Source of the DNA: Roseofilum acuticapitatum BLCC-M154
GTDB lineage: Bacteria; Cyanobacteriota; Cyanobacteriia; Cyanobacteriales; Desertifilaceae
Direction: 5' to 3'
Assembly (NCBI RefSeq): GCF_030068475.1
Contig: NZ_JAQOSP010000026.1
Span: 1-64,000, forward strand
DNA length: 64,000 nucleotides
Shown here: positions 8,615 through 16,154 of the stretch, one piece after another
Numbering within the stretch: the stretch's first letter is position 1
Layout of the letters: each line of letters begins with the position of its first letter
Translations under genes and position numbers: made by a program
Notes under the pieces: generated by a model
Databases searched by the model: none
What the model saw: only the letters and a program-made list of their open reading frames with translations
What the model was told of the DNA's origin: nothing

Positions 8615-8910
8615 GTAGGGGCGGGTTTTACCAAGATCTAGAATACCCACAAATATCTTACCTAAACCCGCCCTCATTCCCGGTTTCTGGGTTTTCCAGG
8701 TCAATGATTCACTGTAGGCGCAGGTTTTACCAAAATCTAGAATACCCACAAATATCTTACCTAAACCCGCCCCATTCCCGGTTAAGAAACCCGGTTTCTT
8801 GAAGAAACCGGGTTTCTGGGTTTCCAGGTCAATGATTCACTGTAGGCGCAGGTTTTACCAAGATCTAGAATACCCACAAATATCTTACCTAAACCCGCCC
8901 CATTCCCCTA
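8615..8910. repeat. Three tandem copies of a GTAGG-CGGGTTTTACC intergenic repeat
   Basis: Three direct copies begin at 8615, 8714 and 8842. Each carries GTAGGGGCGGGTTTTACC (or a close variant), then TCTAGAATACCCACAAATATC and TTACCTAAACCCGCC. The second copy differs from the first mainly by an extra 29-bp segment near 8780-8810 that forms the hairpin arms AAGAAACCCGGTTTCTT and AAGAAACCGGGTTTCT. The spacing is therefore 99 bp and then 128 bp. Diverged relatives occur near 12.39-12.45, 44.87-44.95 and 45.06-45.11 kb. No coding sequence is supported. Confidence 0.85.
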
Positions 8911-8923
8911 TTTCCCCATTCCC

Positions 8924-9781
8924 CTATTCCCCCATTTCCAAACCTGATTCTTGCAACCCCTGATTTAACAGGGACGTAAGCTGAAGAAATTCCGCCCATT
9001 GTTTAAGATAAACCCAATCAAGGGATAAACGTTGCACTTTCAAAACCCCTAACACATCTCGCCATTGCTTCTGGGACTGCATTCCGGTGAGGGTGTACCA
9101 GCGCAATTTTTGCAGCACAATATCTTCTGGTGAGTAGAGATAAAGGTCAATATTGGGGTCTTCAGAGACTCGATAGGGCTGACGACGACTAAATTTAGAA
9201 CGGGAAAAGTCATCGTTGGGGAGGACAAAGAAATCGACTTTCTCGGCTGAGAATAAATGAATAGCATTAAACGAGGATTCGTTATTCATGGCTTCGGTAA
9301 CCGTTGCTTCATTAATGTAGAATTCTGCGGACATTGCCGCAACTAAGGGAGCAACTTTAACGGATTGGAGATCGATAACCAAGTCTAAGTCTTGAGTGGA
9401 GCGTTCTTCCCCCCATAGAGAACTCGCCACCGAGCCACCAACCATATAGGGAATGTCTAAAGGATTTAAGATTTCAGCGATGTTTTGCGCTAATGAAATG
9501 GGGTCTAAGATCATTAATTTATCGAGTAATTGATCGCTGGATTTAGGTAAGTTGAAGGTGAGTAGCTTTTGGTTGACATAGGCTTGAGTAAGCTCTGGTG
9601 GGGAGGCTTGGGGAAAGGTTCTCTTGAGAGAGAAGAGAGCCATTTTTCGGACGGATTGATTAAAGGTTTTGACTCGTTGGGTTTTTTGGACGGGGGAAAA
9701 TTGACGCAGTTTTTCAAAGAGGAAAATATCGGCATCAATGCTGGTGTCTTCGGCTTGGGGTTTGTAGCCAGGGAGAGGCAT
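8924..9781 (-). CDS. MNT/AbiEii-like nucleotidyltransferase domain protein
   Basis: The 285-residue protein contains a minimal nucleotidyltransferase fold. The motif YMVGGSVASSLWGEERST (GGS at 115-117) is followed by the metal-binding QDLDLVID with D131 and D133. A later acidic/aromatic block VDFFVLPNDDFSR and the helical segment PEDIVLQKLRWY complete the domain. The first 100 residues are a helical extension of unknown role. Such proteins act as NMP- or AMP-transferring antitoxins or toxins in HEPN/MNT and AbiE systems, but no cognate HEPN or AbiEi gene is adjacent here. The neighbouring same-strand gene is the TPR-CHAT protein. It is flanked on both sides by CCCGGTTTC hairpin repeats. Confidence 0.75.
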   Translation of the reverse strand: MPLPGYKPQAEDTSIDADIFLFEKLRQFSPVQKTQRVKTFNQSVRKMALFSLKRTFPQASPPELTQAYVNQKLLTFNLPKSSDQLLDKLMILDPISLAQNIAEILNPLDIPYMVGGSVASSLWGEERSTQDLDLVIDLQSVKVAPLVAAMSAEFYINEATVTEAMNNESSFNAIHLFSAEKVDFFVLPNDDFSRSKFSRRQPYRVSEDPNIDLYLYSPEDIVLQKLRWYTLTGMQSQKQWRDVLGVLKVQRLSLDWVYLKQWAEFLQLTSLLNQGLQESGLEMGE

Positions 9782-9836
9782 ATCAATTAAAAATTAAAAA
9801 TTAAAAATTAAAAATGGGGATCGGTTGAGAGGGTTA

Positions 9837-9872
9837 AGAAACCCGGTTTCTTGAAGAAACCGGGTTTCTGGG
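9837..9872. repeat. CCCGGTTTC hairpin repeat
   Basis: The arms AAGAAACCCGGTTTCTT and AAGAAACCGGGTTTCT form a nearly perfect 15-16 bp stem around a GA turn. Identical or near-identical hairpins occur at about 8783-8818 and 44965-44997, and a half copy at about 12501-12516. It sits between the CHAT gene and the nucleotidyltransferase gene and could act as an mRNA processing or termination structure. It is more simply a dispersed REP-like element. Confidence 0.85.
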
Positions 9873-9889
9873 TTGCCGCGTGGGTTGAG

Positions 9890-12298
9890 CTACTGTTGTT
9901 TCTCGTTGGTTTGACCTAAGCGGTTGAGGTTTTCTAGGTATTTTTCATAGGCTCTTTTGACCACTTCTTCCGGGTCGTCTTCTGCTTCTTCGGCATCATC
10001 GAGGCCCATTTGGCTGAGGTCGTTTTCGATGTTTTCTTCGACGTTGGGATGGGTTTTGCACCAGGTTTTGATTTTGGTGGCTAGGGTTTCGATGCTGTCC
10101 GTGGGTTGGAGGTCTAAGCCTTGAATTTGGGTTAAAAATTCGGGTTCGTAGTAGTCGAATAGGTCGGTGAAGGCTTTGACGATGGCTGCGGGGGTGGCAT
10201 GTTCGGGGATGGACATGGTGCGTAAGGCCTCTTCTATGTTTTGGGTGGTGAGGGTGAGGGGTTGGGTTTCGCCGATGAGGGTGAACCCAGACCAGGATTC
10301 GGGTTTGGGAAACCGGGTTTTGGTGTTGAGCATAGCATGACGGAGGGCGGAGGCGCGGTTTTTGCCCTGGGCGAGGTTTTGGTAAAATTCCGTCATCAGG
10401 ACTTTGGCGGCCGGTGCGCCGATGTTCCAGAGGGAGACAACGAGACTGGGAACTCCGGAGAGAATGAAACAGCGCGATAGGCCGATGATGCCATCGCCGG
10501 TAATTTTACCTTTGCCGGTGCTACAGGCGCTGAGGACAATAATTTCTGAATTTAAGTCTAAATCGAGAATTTCTTCGGCATATAAGGCTCCATCATCGTC
10601 ACCATCGGGGGCTAAGATAATTACGCCAGGAATATCGGTTTCTAAGTCTTGTTTGCGGTCTTCGAGTTTTAACTCTTGTAAGGCATGGGCGAAAATGTGA
10701 ACGGTGCGCGTGTCTACTTCGAGCAGTCGGTTAATCACGGCAACTTTGGTCGCTCTATCGCCAGTGATGGCATCGGTTGCTAAGGTAGCGCCAATGCTTT
10801 CCCCTGCTTCTTTCATGTAGGGGTAGGGATTGAGTTTATAGTTCTTCTGGAACTTGGGGTGCAGGGTGGGTTCGGCGACGACGAGGGCTTTTTTCTGGGT
10901 TGGGTGCAGGCGCTGCTGTTGGGCGTGGGTGGTCTCTAGGACTTGAATGGAGGGAGCCGTGAGGACGGTATGGTCTTCGATCAGATAGCGCCCTTGGGGG
11001 TTCTGTAAGGACGCGAAGGGAACCAAATAGAGGGCATAGTGGGGAATGAAGATGACTCGCGCTTCGGGGTCGGTGGGCAGGAGGTCGGTAATGGGGGCGA
11101 TGAGGATATTGTAGAGGTATTGCAGCCAGGGAAAGTGACCGTTGCGGGGTTTTTCTTCCGGGTTGAGTTTGAGGAGTTGGTTGTCGTTGTCTTTTTCGGT
11201 GATACCGATGGAGACTCGCGCCCGGAGAATTAGGGTTTCCAGGTTGTCGAGTTCGGATTCAGTGATGGGGGAGCGGCGAAACTCGATGTTTCCGGTGGGT
11301 TGGATCACCCAGATATAGAGTTCTGCGGTAACAATGGAGTATTCGACCAGGGTGGCGTTTTGGGTTTGGGCAACTTGGCGAATTTGAGGGGCGCTGATGT
11401 AAGGGTTGCTCTCTTCGGGGAAGCGCTGTCTGAGCAGGTCGATAAAGGCACGGGTGCGCCCGCGCTCGGAGATTTCTAGTGCTTGGATATGTTGATCTTG
11501 GGCAATGAGGACTTCTTCCAACATTCGGTAGGAGGAGCGCTGGGTTTCAAAGATGGAGATTTGATGGCTGTCTTGTAAGTCAGATCGCAACGTTTCGCAG
11601 ACTTCTACCGCTTTTCGTAGCGTTTTTTCAGCTAAATCTACTAGCTGTGGAATTTTCCGGAGACTATTACCAAGATTATTTAGGGAACTCCATTCCCCAT
11701 GAAGATCGCCGATTTCCCTTTTTATGGTTAAAGACTGCTGGTGAAAGTCGATCGCTCTTTGGTATTGCCCTAATGAATAGTAGGCATTGCCCAGATTTCC
11801 CAGGGAAGCTGCCTCTCCCTGGCGATCACCGATTTCCCTGGCTAGGGTTAAATACTGCTGGTGGAAGTCTATCGCTCTTTGGTATTGCCCTAATGAATAG
11901 TAGGCACTGCCCAGATTTCCCAGGGAAATTGCCTCTCCCTGGCGATCGCCGATTTCCCTGGCTATGGTTAAATACTGCTCGTGGAAGGCGATCGCTCTTT
12001 GGTATTGCCCTAATGCACGGTAGGCAATGCCCAGACTTCCCAGGGAAGAAGCCTCTCCCTGGCGATTTCCGATTTCCCTAGCTAGGGTTAAAGACTGCTC
12101 GTAGAAGTCTATCGCTCTTTGGTATTGCCCTAATGATTGGTAGGCAAGGCCCAGATTTCCCAGGGAAGCTGCCTCTCCCTGGCGATTTCCCATTTCCCGA
12201 TAGAGAGCAAGGGCCTGTTCCCAGGAGGCGAAAGCTTCGCGAAACTGGCTTTTGTAGTATTGTTCTATCCCTTGGTTGAATAGATTGTCTGCATCCAT
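9890..12298 (-). CDS. TPR-CHAT protein (caspase-like peptidase domain)
   Basis: The 802-residue protein begins with about six tetratricopeptide units (residues 1-240). Five units of exactly 40 residues repeat GEAASLGNLG..AYYSLGQYQRAIDF almost without change. A linker leads into a CHAT domain (about 400-680) with the likely catalytic pair H538 in HIFAHAL and C592 in VLSACSTGKG. The C-terminal 110 residues (from about 695) form a separate acidic helical module, AIVKAFTDLFDYYEPEFL onward, that I do not recognise. CHAT proteases act as effectors or processing enzymes in bacterial immunity and cell-death systems. The upstream and downstream genes include a nucleotidyltransferase and toxin-antitoxin loci. 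Its substrate is unknown. Confidence 0.9.
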   Translation of the reverse strand: MDADNLFNQGIEQYYKSQFREAFASWEQALALYREMGNRQGEAASLGNLGLAYQSLGQYQRAIDFYEQSLTLAREIGNRQGEASSLGSLGIAYRALGQYQRAIAFHEQYLTIAREIGDRQGEAISLGNLGSAYYSLGQYQRAIDFHQQYLTLAREIGDRQGEAASLGNLGNAYYSLGQYQRAIDFHQQSLTIKREIGDLHGEWSSLNNLGNSLRKIPQLVDLAEKTLRKAVEVCETLRSDLQDSHQISIFETQRSSYRMLEEVLIAQDQHIQALEISERGRTRAFIDLLRQRFPEESNPYISAPQIRQVAQTQNATLVEYSIVTAELYIWVIQPTGNIEFRRSPITESELDNLETLILRARVSIGITEKDNDNQLLKLNPEEKPRNGHFPWLQYLYNILIAPITDLLPTDPEARVIFIPHYALYLVPFASLQNPQGRYLIEDHTVLTAPSIQVLETTHAQQQRLHPTQKKALVVAEPTLHPKFQKNYKLNPYPYMKEAGESIGATLATDAITGDRATKVAVINRLLEVDTRTVHIFAHALQELKLEDRKQDLETDIPGVIILAPDGDDDGALYAEEILDLDLNSEIIVLSACSTGKGKITGDGIIGLSRCFILSGVPSLVVSLWNIGAPAAKVLMTEFYQNLAQGKNRASALRHAMLNTKTRFPKPESWSGFTLIGETQPLTLTTQNIEEALRTMSIPEHATPAAIVKAFTDLFDYYEPEFLTQIQGLDLQPTDSIETLATKIKTWCKTHPNVEENIENDLSQMGLDDAEEAEDDPEEVVKRAYEKYLENLNRLGQTNEKQQ
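11680..12200. repeat. 120-bp tandem repeats inside the TPR region
   Basis: The DNA encoding the TPR units repeats every 120 bp with few differences. For example TCTTTGGTATTGCCCTAATG recurs at about 11756, 11876, 11996 and 12116. The blocks in between, such as CCCAGATTTCCCAGGGAA, are likewise near-identical. Conservation at nucleotide level rather than protein level alone indicates recent duplication or ongoing homogenisation of the array. Confidence 0.85.
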
Positions 12299-12547
12299 AG
12301 GTCAATTAATAATGAACAATTAACAATTTTCATGTCGGCGATAGCCGAAACAATGGTTCTGGGTTGCTGGGTTGGGTTTCCGGTGGGTGGGGGCGGGTTT
12401 AGAGGATTGGTGGTTTGGTGTTCTAGATTTGGGTATAACCCGCCCCTACGATTGAATGAACAATTAACAATTAACAATTAACAATGAGGCGATTGGGGAG
12501 AAACCGGGTTTCTGGGAATCGGGCAATCCAATCATCCATTACCCATG
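12299..12547. repeat. Intergenic dispersed repeats
   Basis: This gap between the TPR-CHAT gene and the DUF5615 gene contains several repeat types and no supportable gene. There are runs of AATTAACAATTAACAATTA. A GGGCGGGTTTAGAGG / TAACCCGCCCCTACG inverted pair lies at about 12389-12451, and half of a CCCGGTTTC hairpin near 12501-12516. It belongs to the same repeat-rich interval that flanks the conflict genes from 8.6 to 14.4 kb. Confidence 0.7.
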
Positions 12548-12901
12548 CTATCTCAGAGGCAGAAATCTTACTTGTCCTTCCCATTCTCCCTCAAGGCTGC
12601 ACTGGGCAATCAAGATTATTTCCTCTATTGCCAACCCTACAGGAACGCGCCGACTCACCTCAAACAACCCAGGCATGAGCAACCCAGCCTGGATGCGTTG
12701 ATAAGCAAAAGTGGTCATGGTAGCCACATCATGAGTGAGGACAATTCGTTCCTCTTGTGCAGCCCATTCTAAAACAGTTGGGTCATCGACTCCAGACAGA
12801 CCGACATCTTGAACGCGCACAATGTCAACATCTGGACTTTGACGAAGAACACCTCGTACAATTTGGTTGTTAAAATTTTCATCAGCCAGGAATCGAGTCA
12901 T
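12548..12901 (-). CDS. DUF5615 PIN-like toxin
   Basis: The 117-residue protein starts MTRFLADENFNNQIV, the acidic DEN motif of DUF5615 (Mut7-C/PIN-like) proteins. It has the second block IVLTHDVATM about 50 residues later. These proteins are predicted ribonuclease toxins paired with DUF433 antitoxins, and the DUF433 gene lies 6 nt upstream on the same strand. The C-terminus ends GEWEGQVRFLPLR, typical of the family. Expression would be from the promoter before the antitoxin gene. Activity is inferred from family and arrangement only. Confidence 0.9.
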   Translation of the reverse strand: MTRFLADENFNNQIVRGVLRQSPDVDIVRVQDVGLSGVDDPTVLEWAAQEERIVLTHDVATMTTFAYQRIQAGLLMPGLFEVSRRVPVGLAIEEIILIAQCSLEGEWEGQVRFLPLR

Positions 12902-12907
12902 TTCAGA

Positions 12908-13234
12908 CTACCTGAATTGATTTTGTCTGGCAAGTAAGCGATCGCGTATTCCCACCGGATCGAAACGCTGCTCAAGCTCCTGCCGCATCGCATCGGCTTG
13001 TCGTTGACGTTCTGCCAGATAGGTATGAACCTCATCCTGATGTCTAAGGTAGTAACCGATCACCAGATAGATATCGGGAAGTTGTAATGATGGATACTGT
13101 TCTCTGATTTCCTCTGGCGTACATCCCTCAAGAAAAGCCGTCACAACCGTATCTAGAGTTACACGGGTTTGGGCAACTCGGATAACGCCTTGGCGATCGG
13201 TAACTAATGGGACGTTTTCAACGGCTATTGTCAT
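12908..13234 (-). CDS. DUF433 antitoxin
   Basis: This 108-residue protein carries the DUF433 helix-turn-helix signature: a beta strand GVIRVAQTRVTLDTVVTAF, then EGCTPEEIREQYPSLQLPDIYLVIGYYL. DUF433 proteins are antitoxins of DUF5615 PIN-like toxins and probably autoregulate their operon. The toxin gene follows after 6 nt. The C-terminal segment, rich in Arg, Gln and Glu (from about residue 70), is likely the toxin-binding helix. A GCGATCGC-type palindrome and AACAATGAACAATG repeats lie upstream. Confidence 0.9.
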   Translation of the reverse strand: MTIAVENVPLVTDRQGVIRVAQTRVTLDTVVTAFLEGCTPEEIREQYPSLQLPDIYLVIGYYLRHQDEVHTYLAERQRQADAMRQELEQRFDPVGIRDRLLARQNQFR

Positions 13235-13332
13235 TTGTTGCGTGCCACATCAACTATTTTTAGGATAGCGCGATCGTAGAACAATGAACAATGAATAATT
13301 AACAATGAACAATGGTTCTGGGTGGGTGGCGG

Positions 13333-13719
13333 CTAAGGATTAAAAGGGTTATACAGTGCCAAACCCATAATTCTGTAGAAATCTGCTATGTTACGAGTGA
13401 CTAGCGTATAGCCTTGTACAAATGCACAAGCGGCGATCGCAGCATCGGGTAGTTTCAAGCGGTAACTTTGCCGAATCTGAGCAGCGCTGTCTAAAATCGT
13501 CTCCGTCAGTGTAACTGAGGAAAGTCTTCTCAAAAATGCTCTGATCTGATTGGCTTCTCTTGGGGTTAAGGCTGGATAACAGAGTAATTCAACCCAAGTT
13601 AAAGGGCAATAGTAACCTTCATGATTACCCGCTAAAATATCGGCAAACAAGGGCTGAACCACTGCATCTCCATTGAAATAATAGATAAAAATATTCGTAT
13701 CGAGTAAATATCTAGTCAT
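13333..13719 (-). CDS. vapC: VapC-like PIN domain toxin
   Basis: The 128-residue PIN-domain protein has the acidic residues expected of a VapC ribonuclease: D7 in YLLDTNIFIYY, E44 in LTWVELLCYP, D91 in KLPDAAIAACAF and a late Asp in VTRNIADFY. VapC toxins cleave tRNA or rRNA. The gene overlaps the upstream small gene by 8 nt, the usual coupling for a toxin-antitoxin pair. The length is typical. Only the subtype of target is unknown. Confidence 0.9.
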   Translation of the reverse strand: MTRYLLDTNIFIYYFNGDAVVQPLFADILAGNHEGYYCPLTWVELLCYPALTPREANQIRAFLRRLSSVTLTETILDSAAQIRQSYRLKLPDAAIAACAFVQGYTLVTRNIADFYRIMGLALYNPFNP

Positions 13720-14035
13720 CCCACTCTTGCCTGAGTTGCTTTTGGAAGACTAGAGGATCAACCCGTTGCGGGAGAAACCCAAACCCATCTAATGATAATT
13801 CATGATTCTCAGCCTTCGAGTCGCTTAAGGCTTGAGCCAAAAGAGCAGCAGCCTCAGAGGAGTTACGCAACCTTTGAAGTGATAATTCACTCTCAGCCGT
13901 TACAGATGCTTCATTCGTCTCATCATGGGAACGGTTGGTTTCTGCTTGAATGGAATTGAGGAGTGCTTGGACTAGATGCCAGCGATCGCCTATGGGTAAT
14001 GCTAGGATGCGATCGCGTAATTCGGGTAATGTCAT
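13712..14035 (-). CDS. Antitoxin of the adjacent PIN toxin
   Basis: The 107-residue protein begins MTLPELRDRILALPIGDRWHL, a pattern common to small cyanobacterial antitoxins encoded ahead of PIN-domain genes. The middle is polar and probably disordered. The C-terminal FGFLPQRVDPLVFQKQLRQEW likely wraps the toxin. It overlaps vapC by 8 nt. A decayed copy of its N-terminal coding region is found about 380 bp upstream (14321-14382). Confidence 0.75.
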   Translation of the reverse strand: MTLPELRDRILALPIGDRWHLVQALLNSIQAETNRSHDETNEASVTAESELSLQRLRNSSEAAALLAQALSDSKAENHELSLDGFGFLPQRVDPLVFQKQLRQEWDD

Positions 14036-14320
14036 CTCTGGCGTGCCACATCAACTATTTTTAGGATAGCGCGATATAATTAACAATTAACAATTAACAA
14101 TGGTTCTGGGTTGGTGTTCTAGATTGTGTCCTCTCCCTTTCATGTCCGCTTTGCGGAAAATCCCTCTCCCACTCCGAGAGGGACTTTTCTCCCCTTCTCC
14201 TGTGGGAGAAGGGGTTGGGGGATGAGGGCGGATTTATGGCGATCGCGCAGAGCTACAACCCCAATATTGTAGATAAAGCTACGTCTAAGTCTGCTAAGTC
14301 GCGATCGCCATTAGCACCCG
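14036..14320. repeat. Intergenic repeats including CCCTCTCCC / GGGAGAGGG family
   Basis: There is no gene here. At 14117-14227 lies a copy of a dispersed repeat with two nested inverted parts, CCCTCTCCCACTCCGAGAGGG and CCCCTTCTCCTGTGGGAGAAGGGG, ending TTGGGGGATGAGGGC. Related copies occur at 17689-17775, 47391-47472 and 48333-48374. AATTAACAATTAACAATT tracts precede it. The sequence TTTTAGGATAGCGCGAT shortly before the antitoxin start also occurs at about 13258-13274, before the DUF433 gene. Confidence 0.75.
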
Positions 14321-14382
14321 TGGTTTCCGCTTGAATGGAATTGAGGAGTGGTTGGACTAAGTGCCAACGATCGCATGGGTAA
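14321..14382 (-). pseudogene. Remnant of a duplicated antitoxin 5' end
   Basis: The segment matches 13936-14001 inside the intact antitoxin gene in the same orientation. TTGAATGGAATTGAGGAGTG followed by TTGGACTA is shared exactly except for a single base, and GATCGC plus ATGGGTAA follow with small differences. The rest of the gene is missing and the frame is not maintained to a start codon. It records a former second copy of this toxin-antitoxin locus, or the scar of an unequal recombination that left the present copy. Confidence 0.75.
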
Positions 14383-14419
14383 GGGATAACAAGCCGCTTT
14401 TTGAGAACGGTGCTTTACT

Positions 14420-15736
14420 CTAGGCAATAGGTAATTCAACGATCAATTCTGTTCCCTGATGGAGGTTAGAGTGACAATAGAGTTGACCTTGATGTTGTTC
14501 GGTAATAATTTGATAGCTGATATAGAGACCGAGACCATTATGGTTTTTACCTAACTTTGTGGTGAAGAAGGGCTGAAAAATTTGCTCTTGTATGGCTTCT
14601 GATATCCCTATGCCATTATCGGTGATGGACAGCCTCACGGCTTGTTCTTGAAGGGATAAGGTTGAAATCTTTAAGGTTTTCTTTAGCACTGTATGTTCTT
14701 CTAAAGCATCGATCGCGTTATTGAGGATATGCATAATGGCCTGGTTCAGTTGTCGAGGATAGCAGGAAATGGGGGGAAGGTCGCTATACTCACGGATAAT
14801 GGTAATTGGGGGGCGATCGCCGTTGGGGGTGAGTCGATGTCCCAATAGTAATAAATTATGCTCAATCGCTTCCTGTAAATCTACCCTTTTATAGTCTGAT
14901 TCATCCAAGCGAGAAAATTTGCGGAGTGAGTTAACAATGGTTTGAATGCGATCGATACCCACTTGAGTAGATTTCAGGAGTTCTTGAAGATCTTGACCCA
15001 AAAACTCTAAATCGAGATTTTCCAGTAAGTTTTGTAAAGTTTCCGGTGGATTCGGATAGTGGTTTTGGTAAGCTTGAGCTAGGGACAATAATTCTTGTGA
15101 ATATTCTCCCAAATGATGGAGATTGCCCTGAATAAAGGCCGTTGGATTATTAATCTCATGGGCAACCCCCGCAACCAACTGTCCCAAAGCTGACATTTTG
15201 GCACTTTGGATTAATTGAGCTTGGGTTTGTTGAAGATGTCTGAACTTTAACCTTAATTCCATCTGAGAGATGACCTGTCGCCCCAGGGCTTTCAGAGCCT
15301 TCAATTGTTCGTCACTTAGATCGCGGGGAACTCGATCTATGGTACAAAGTGTGCCGATGGGATATCCGTCGGGGGTGACGAGAGGAGTGCCCGCATAAAA
15401 GCGAATATTGGGTTCTGAGGTGACTAAGGGATTGGTCGCAAAGCGATCATCCTCTAGAGTATTGGGAACCACTAGAAGGCGATCGGGTTGGTTAATAGCA
15501 TGGGCACAAAAGGCAATCTCTCTGGGCGTTTCTGCGGCATCTATGCCCACTTTGGATTTAAACCACTGCCGATTTTGATCGACTAAACTCACTAGGGCAA
15601 TGGGAGTGTCGCAAATGTATGCAGCCAGTTGGGTGAGATCGTCAAACGCTTCTTCTGCCGCAGTGTCTAAGATATCGTAATTCTCTAGGGCCTGCAAGCG
15701 CTCTGTTTCATGGCTAGGAATGGGTGGAATCTTCAT
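14420..15736 (-). CDS. GAF domain sensor histidine kinase
   Basis: The 438-residue protein is soluble and has no membrane helix. An N-terminal GAF domain (about 20-165) contains the family block FCAHAINQPDRLLVVPNTLED. The HisKA domain follows with the phosphorylated histidine in GVAHEINNP, near residue 192. The HATPase_c domain has the N box HILNNAIDAL, G1 DNGIGI, the F box IFQPFFTTK and G2 GLGLYIS. It therefore appears able to autophosphorylate. No response regulator is adjacent, so it is an orphan kinase whose signal and partner are unknown. No chromophore-binding cysteine typical of phytochromes is evident. Confidence 0.93.
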   Translation of the reverse strand: MKIPPIPSHETERLQALENYDILDTAAEEAFDDLTQLAAYICDTPIALVSLVDQNRQWFKSKVGIDAAETPREIAFCAHAINQPDRLLVVPNTLEDDRFATNPLVTSEPNIRFYAGTPLVTPDGYPIGTLCTIDRVPRDLSDEQLKALKALGRQVISQMELRLKFRHLQQTQAQLIQSAKMSALGQLVAGVAHEINNPTAFIQGNLHHLGEYSQELLSLAQAYQNHYPNPPETLQNLLENLDLEFLGQDLQELLKSTQVGIDRIQTIVNSLRKFSRLDESDYKRVDLQEAIEHNLLLLGHRLTPNGDRPPITIIREYSDLPPISCYPRQLNQAIMHILNNAIDALEEHTVLKKTLKISTLSLQEQAVRLSITDNGIGISEAIQEQIFQPFFTTKLGKNHNGLGLYISYQIITEQHQGQLYCHSNLHQGTELIVELPIA

Positions 15737-16154
15737 TTAAGAGTGGATCTTGATGCCCAATTAGGCTAAGTACAAAGGTTGATAGAAAGAAACTCATTCT
15801 ACCAAATAGCGGCGATCGCCGTCTTTACAAAATACAGCGCTTTGCGCTCTGGGTGGGGGAATCGGGAGAGCGAACCGCGTAACCAAAAAACCTTTGCCAC
15901 CCCCTAGCCACGGACATATTTCTCACCCCGGAACAACGGCAAAAATTTGCCCAAGATATCGAAGTAAAAATGGCATAAGATTGCCGATCTACATGCAGAA
16001 ACTCTCGCCAGAGTGCTACACTCAATTCACTCATAAGCCAAGGCTTGAGTGAACAGCACAACTTTATTTAGGGTGTCATCATAAATTATGGGAAGTTTTG
16101 AGTCACTCTTCCCCATCGCTGAATCCAACTCATTTACCCCATTCTTTGTGAACT
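15737..16154. other. Intergenic region with a possible gene remnant
   Basis: No intact gene is supported in these 418 bases. On the + strand, an open frame ending at the TAA about position 15978 reads LATDIFLTPEQRQKFAQDIE then VKMA. The LTPEQRQKF pattern is common at the C-terminal end of small secreted LTxxQ-type proteins, so it may be the tail of a lost gene. The short overlapping frame on the other strand lacks family features. The last 60 bases before ATG 16155 should contain the promoter and leader of the carboxypeptidase gene, but I see no convincing promoter. Confidence 0.4.

Noticed and set aside
8593-8634. Extension of the coiled-coil protein to TTG 8634
   Set aside because: The extra 14 codons translate the dispersed intergenic repeat; ATG 8592 is the natural start.
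11647-12081. 144-codon open frame on the + strand
   Set aside because: It is antisense to the TPR repeats of the CHAT gene and its periodic protein sequence only mirrors the 120-bp DNA repeat.
15825-16061. 78-codon open frame on the - strand upstream of the carboxypeptidase gene
   Set aside because: No recognisable protein features, and the opposite strand gives the more protein-like (but partial) sequence. Treated as non-coding.
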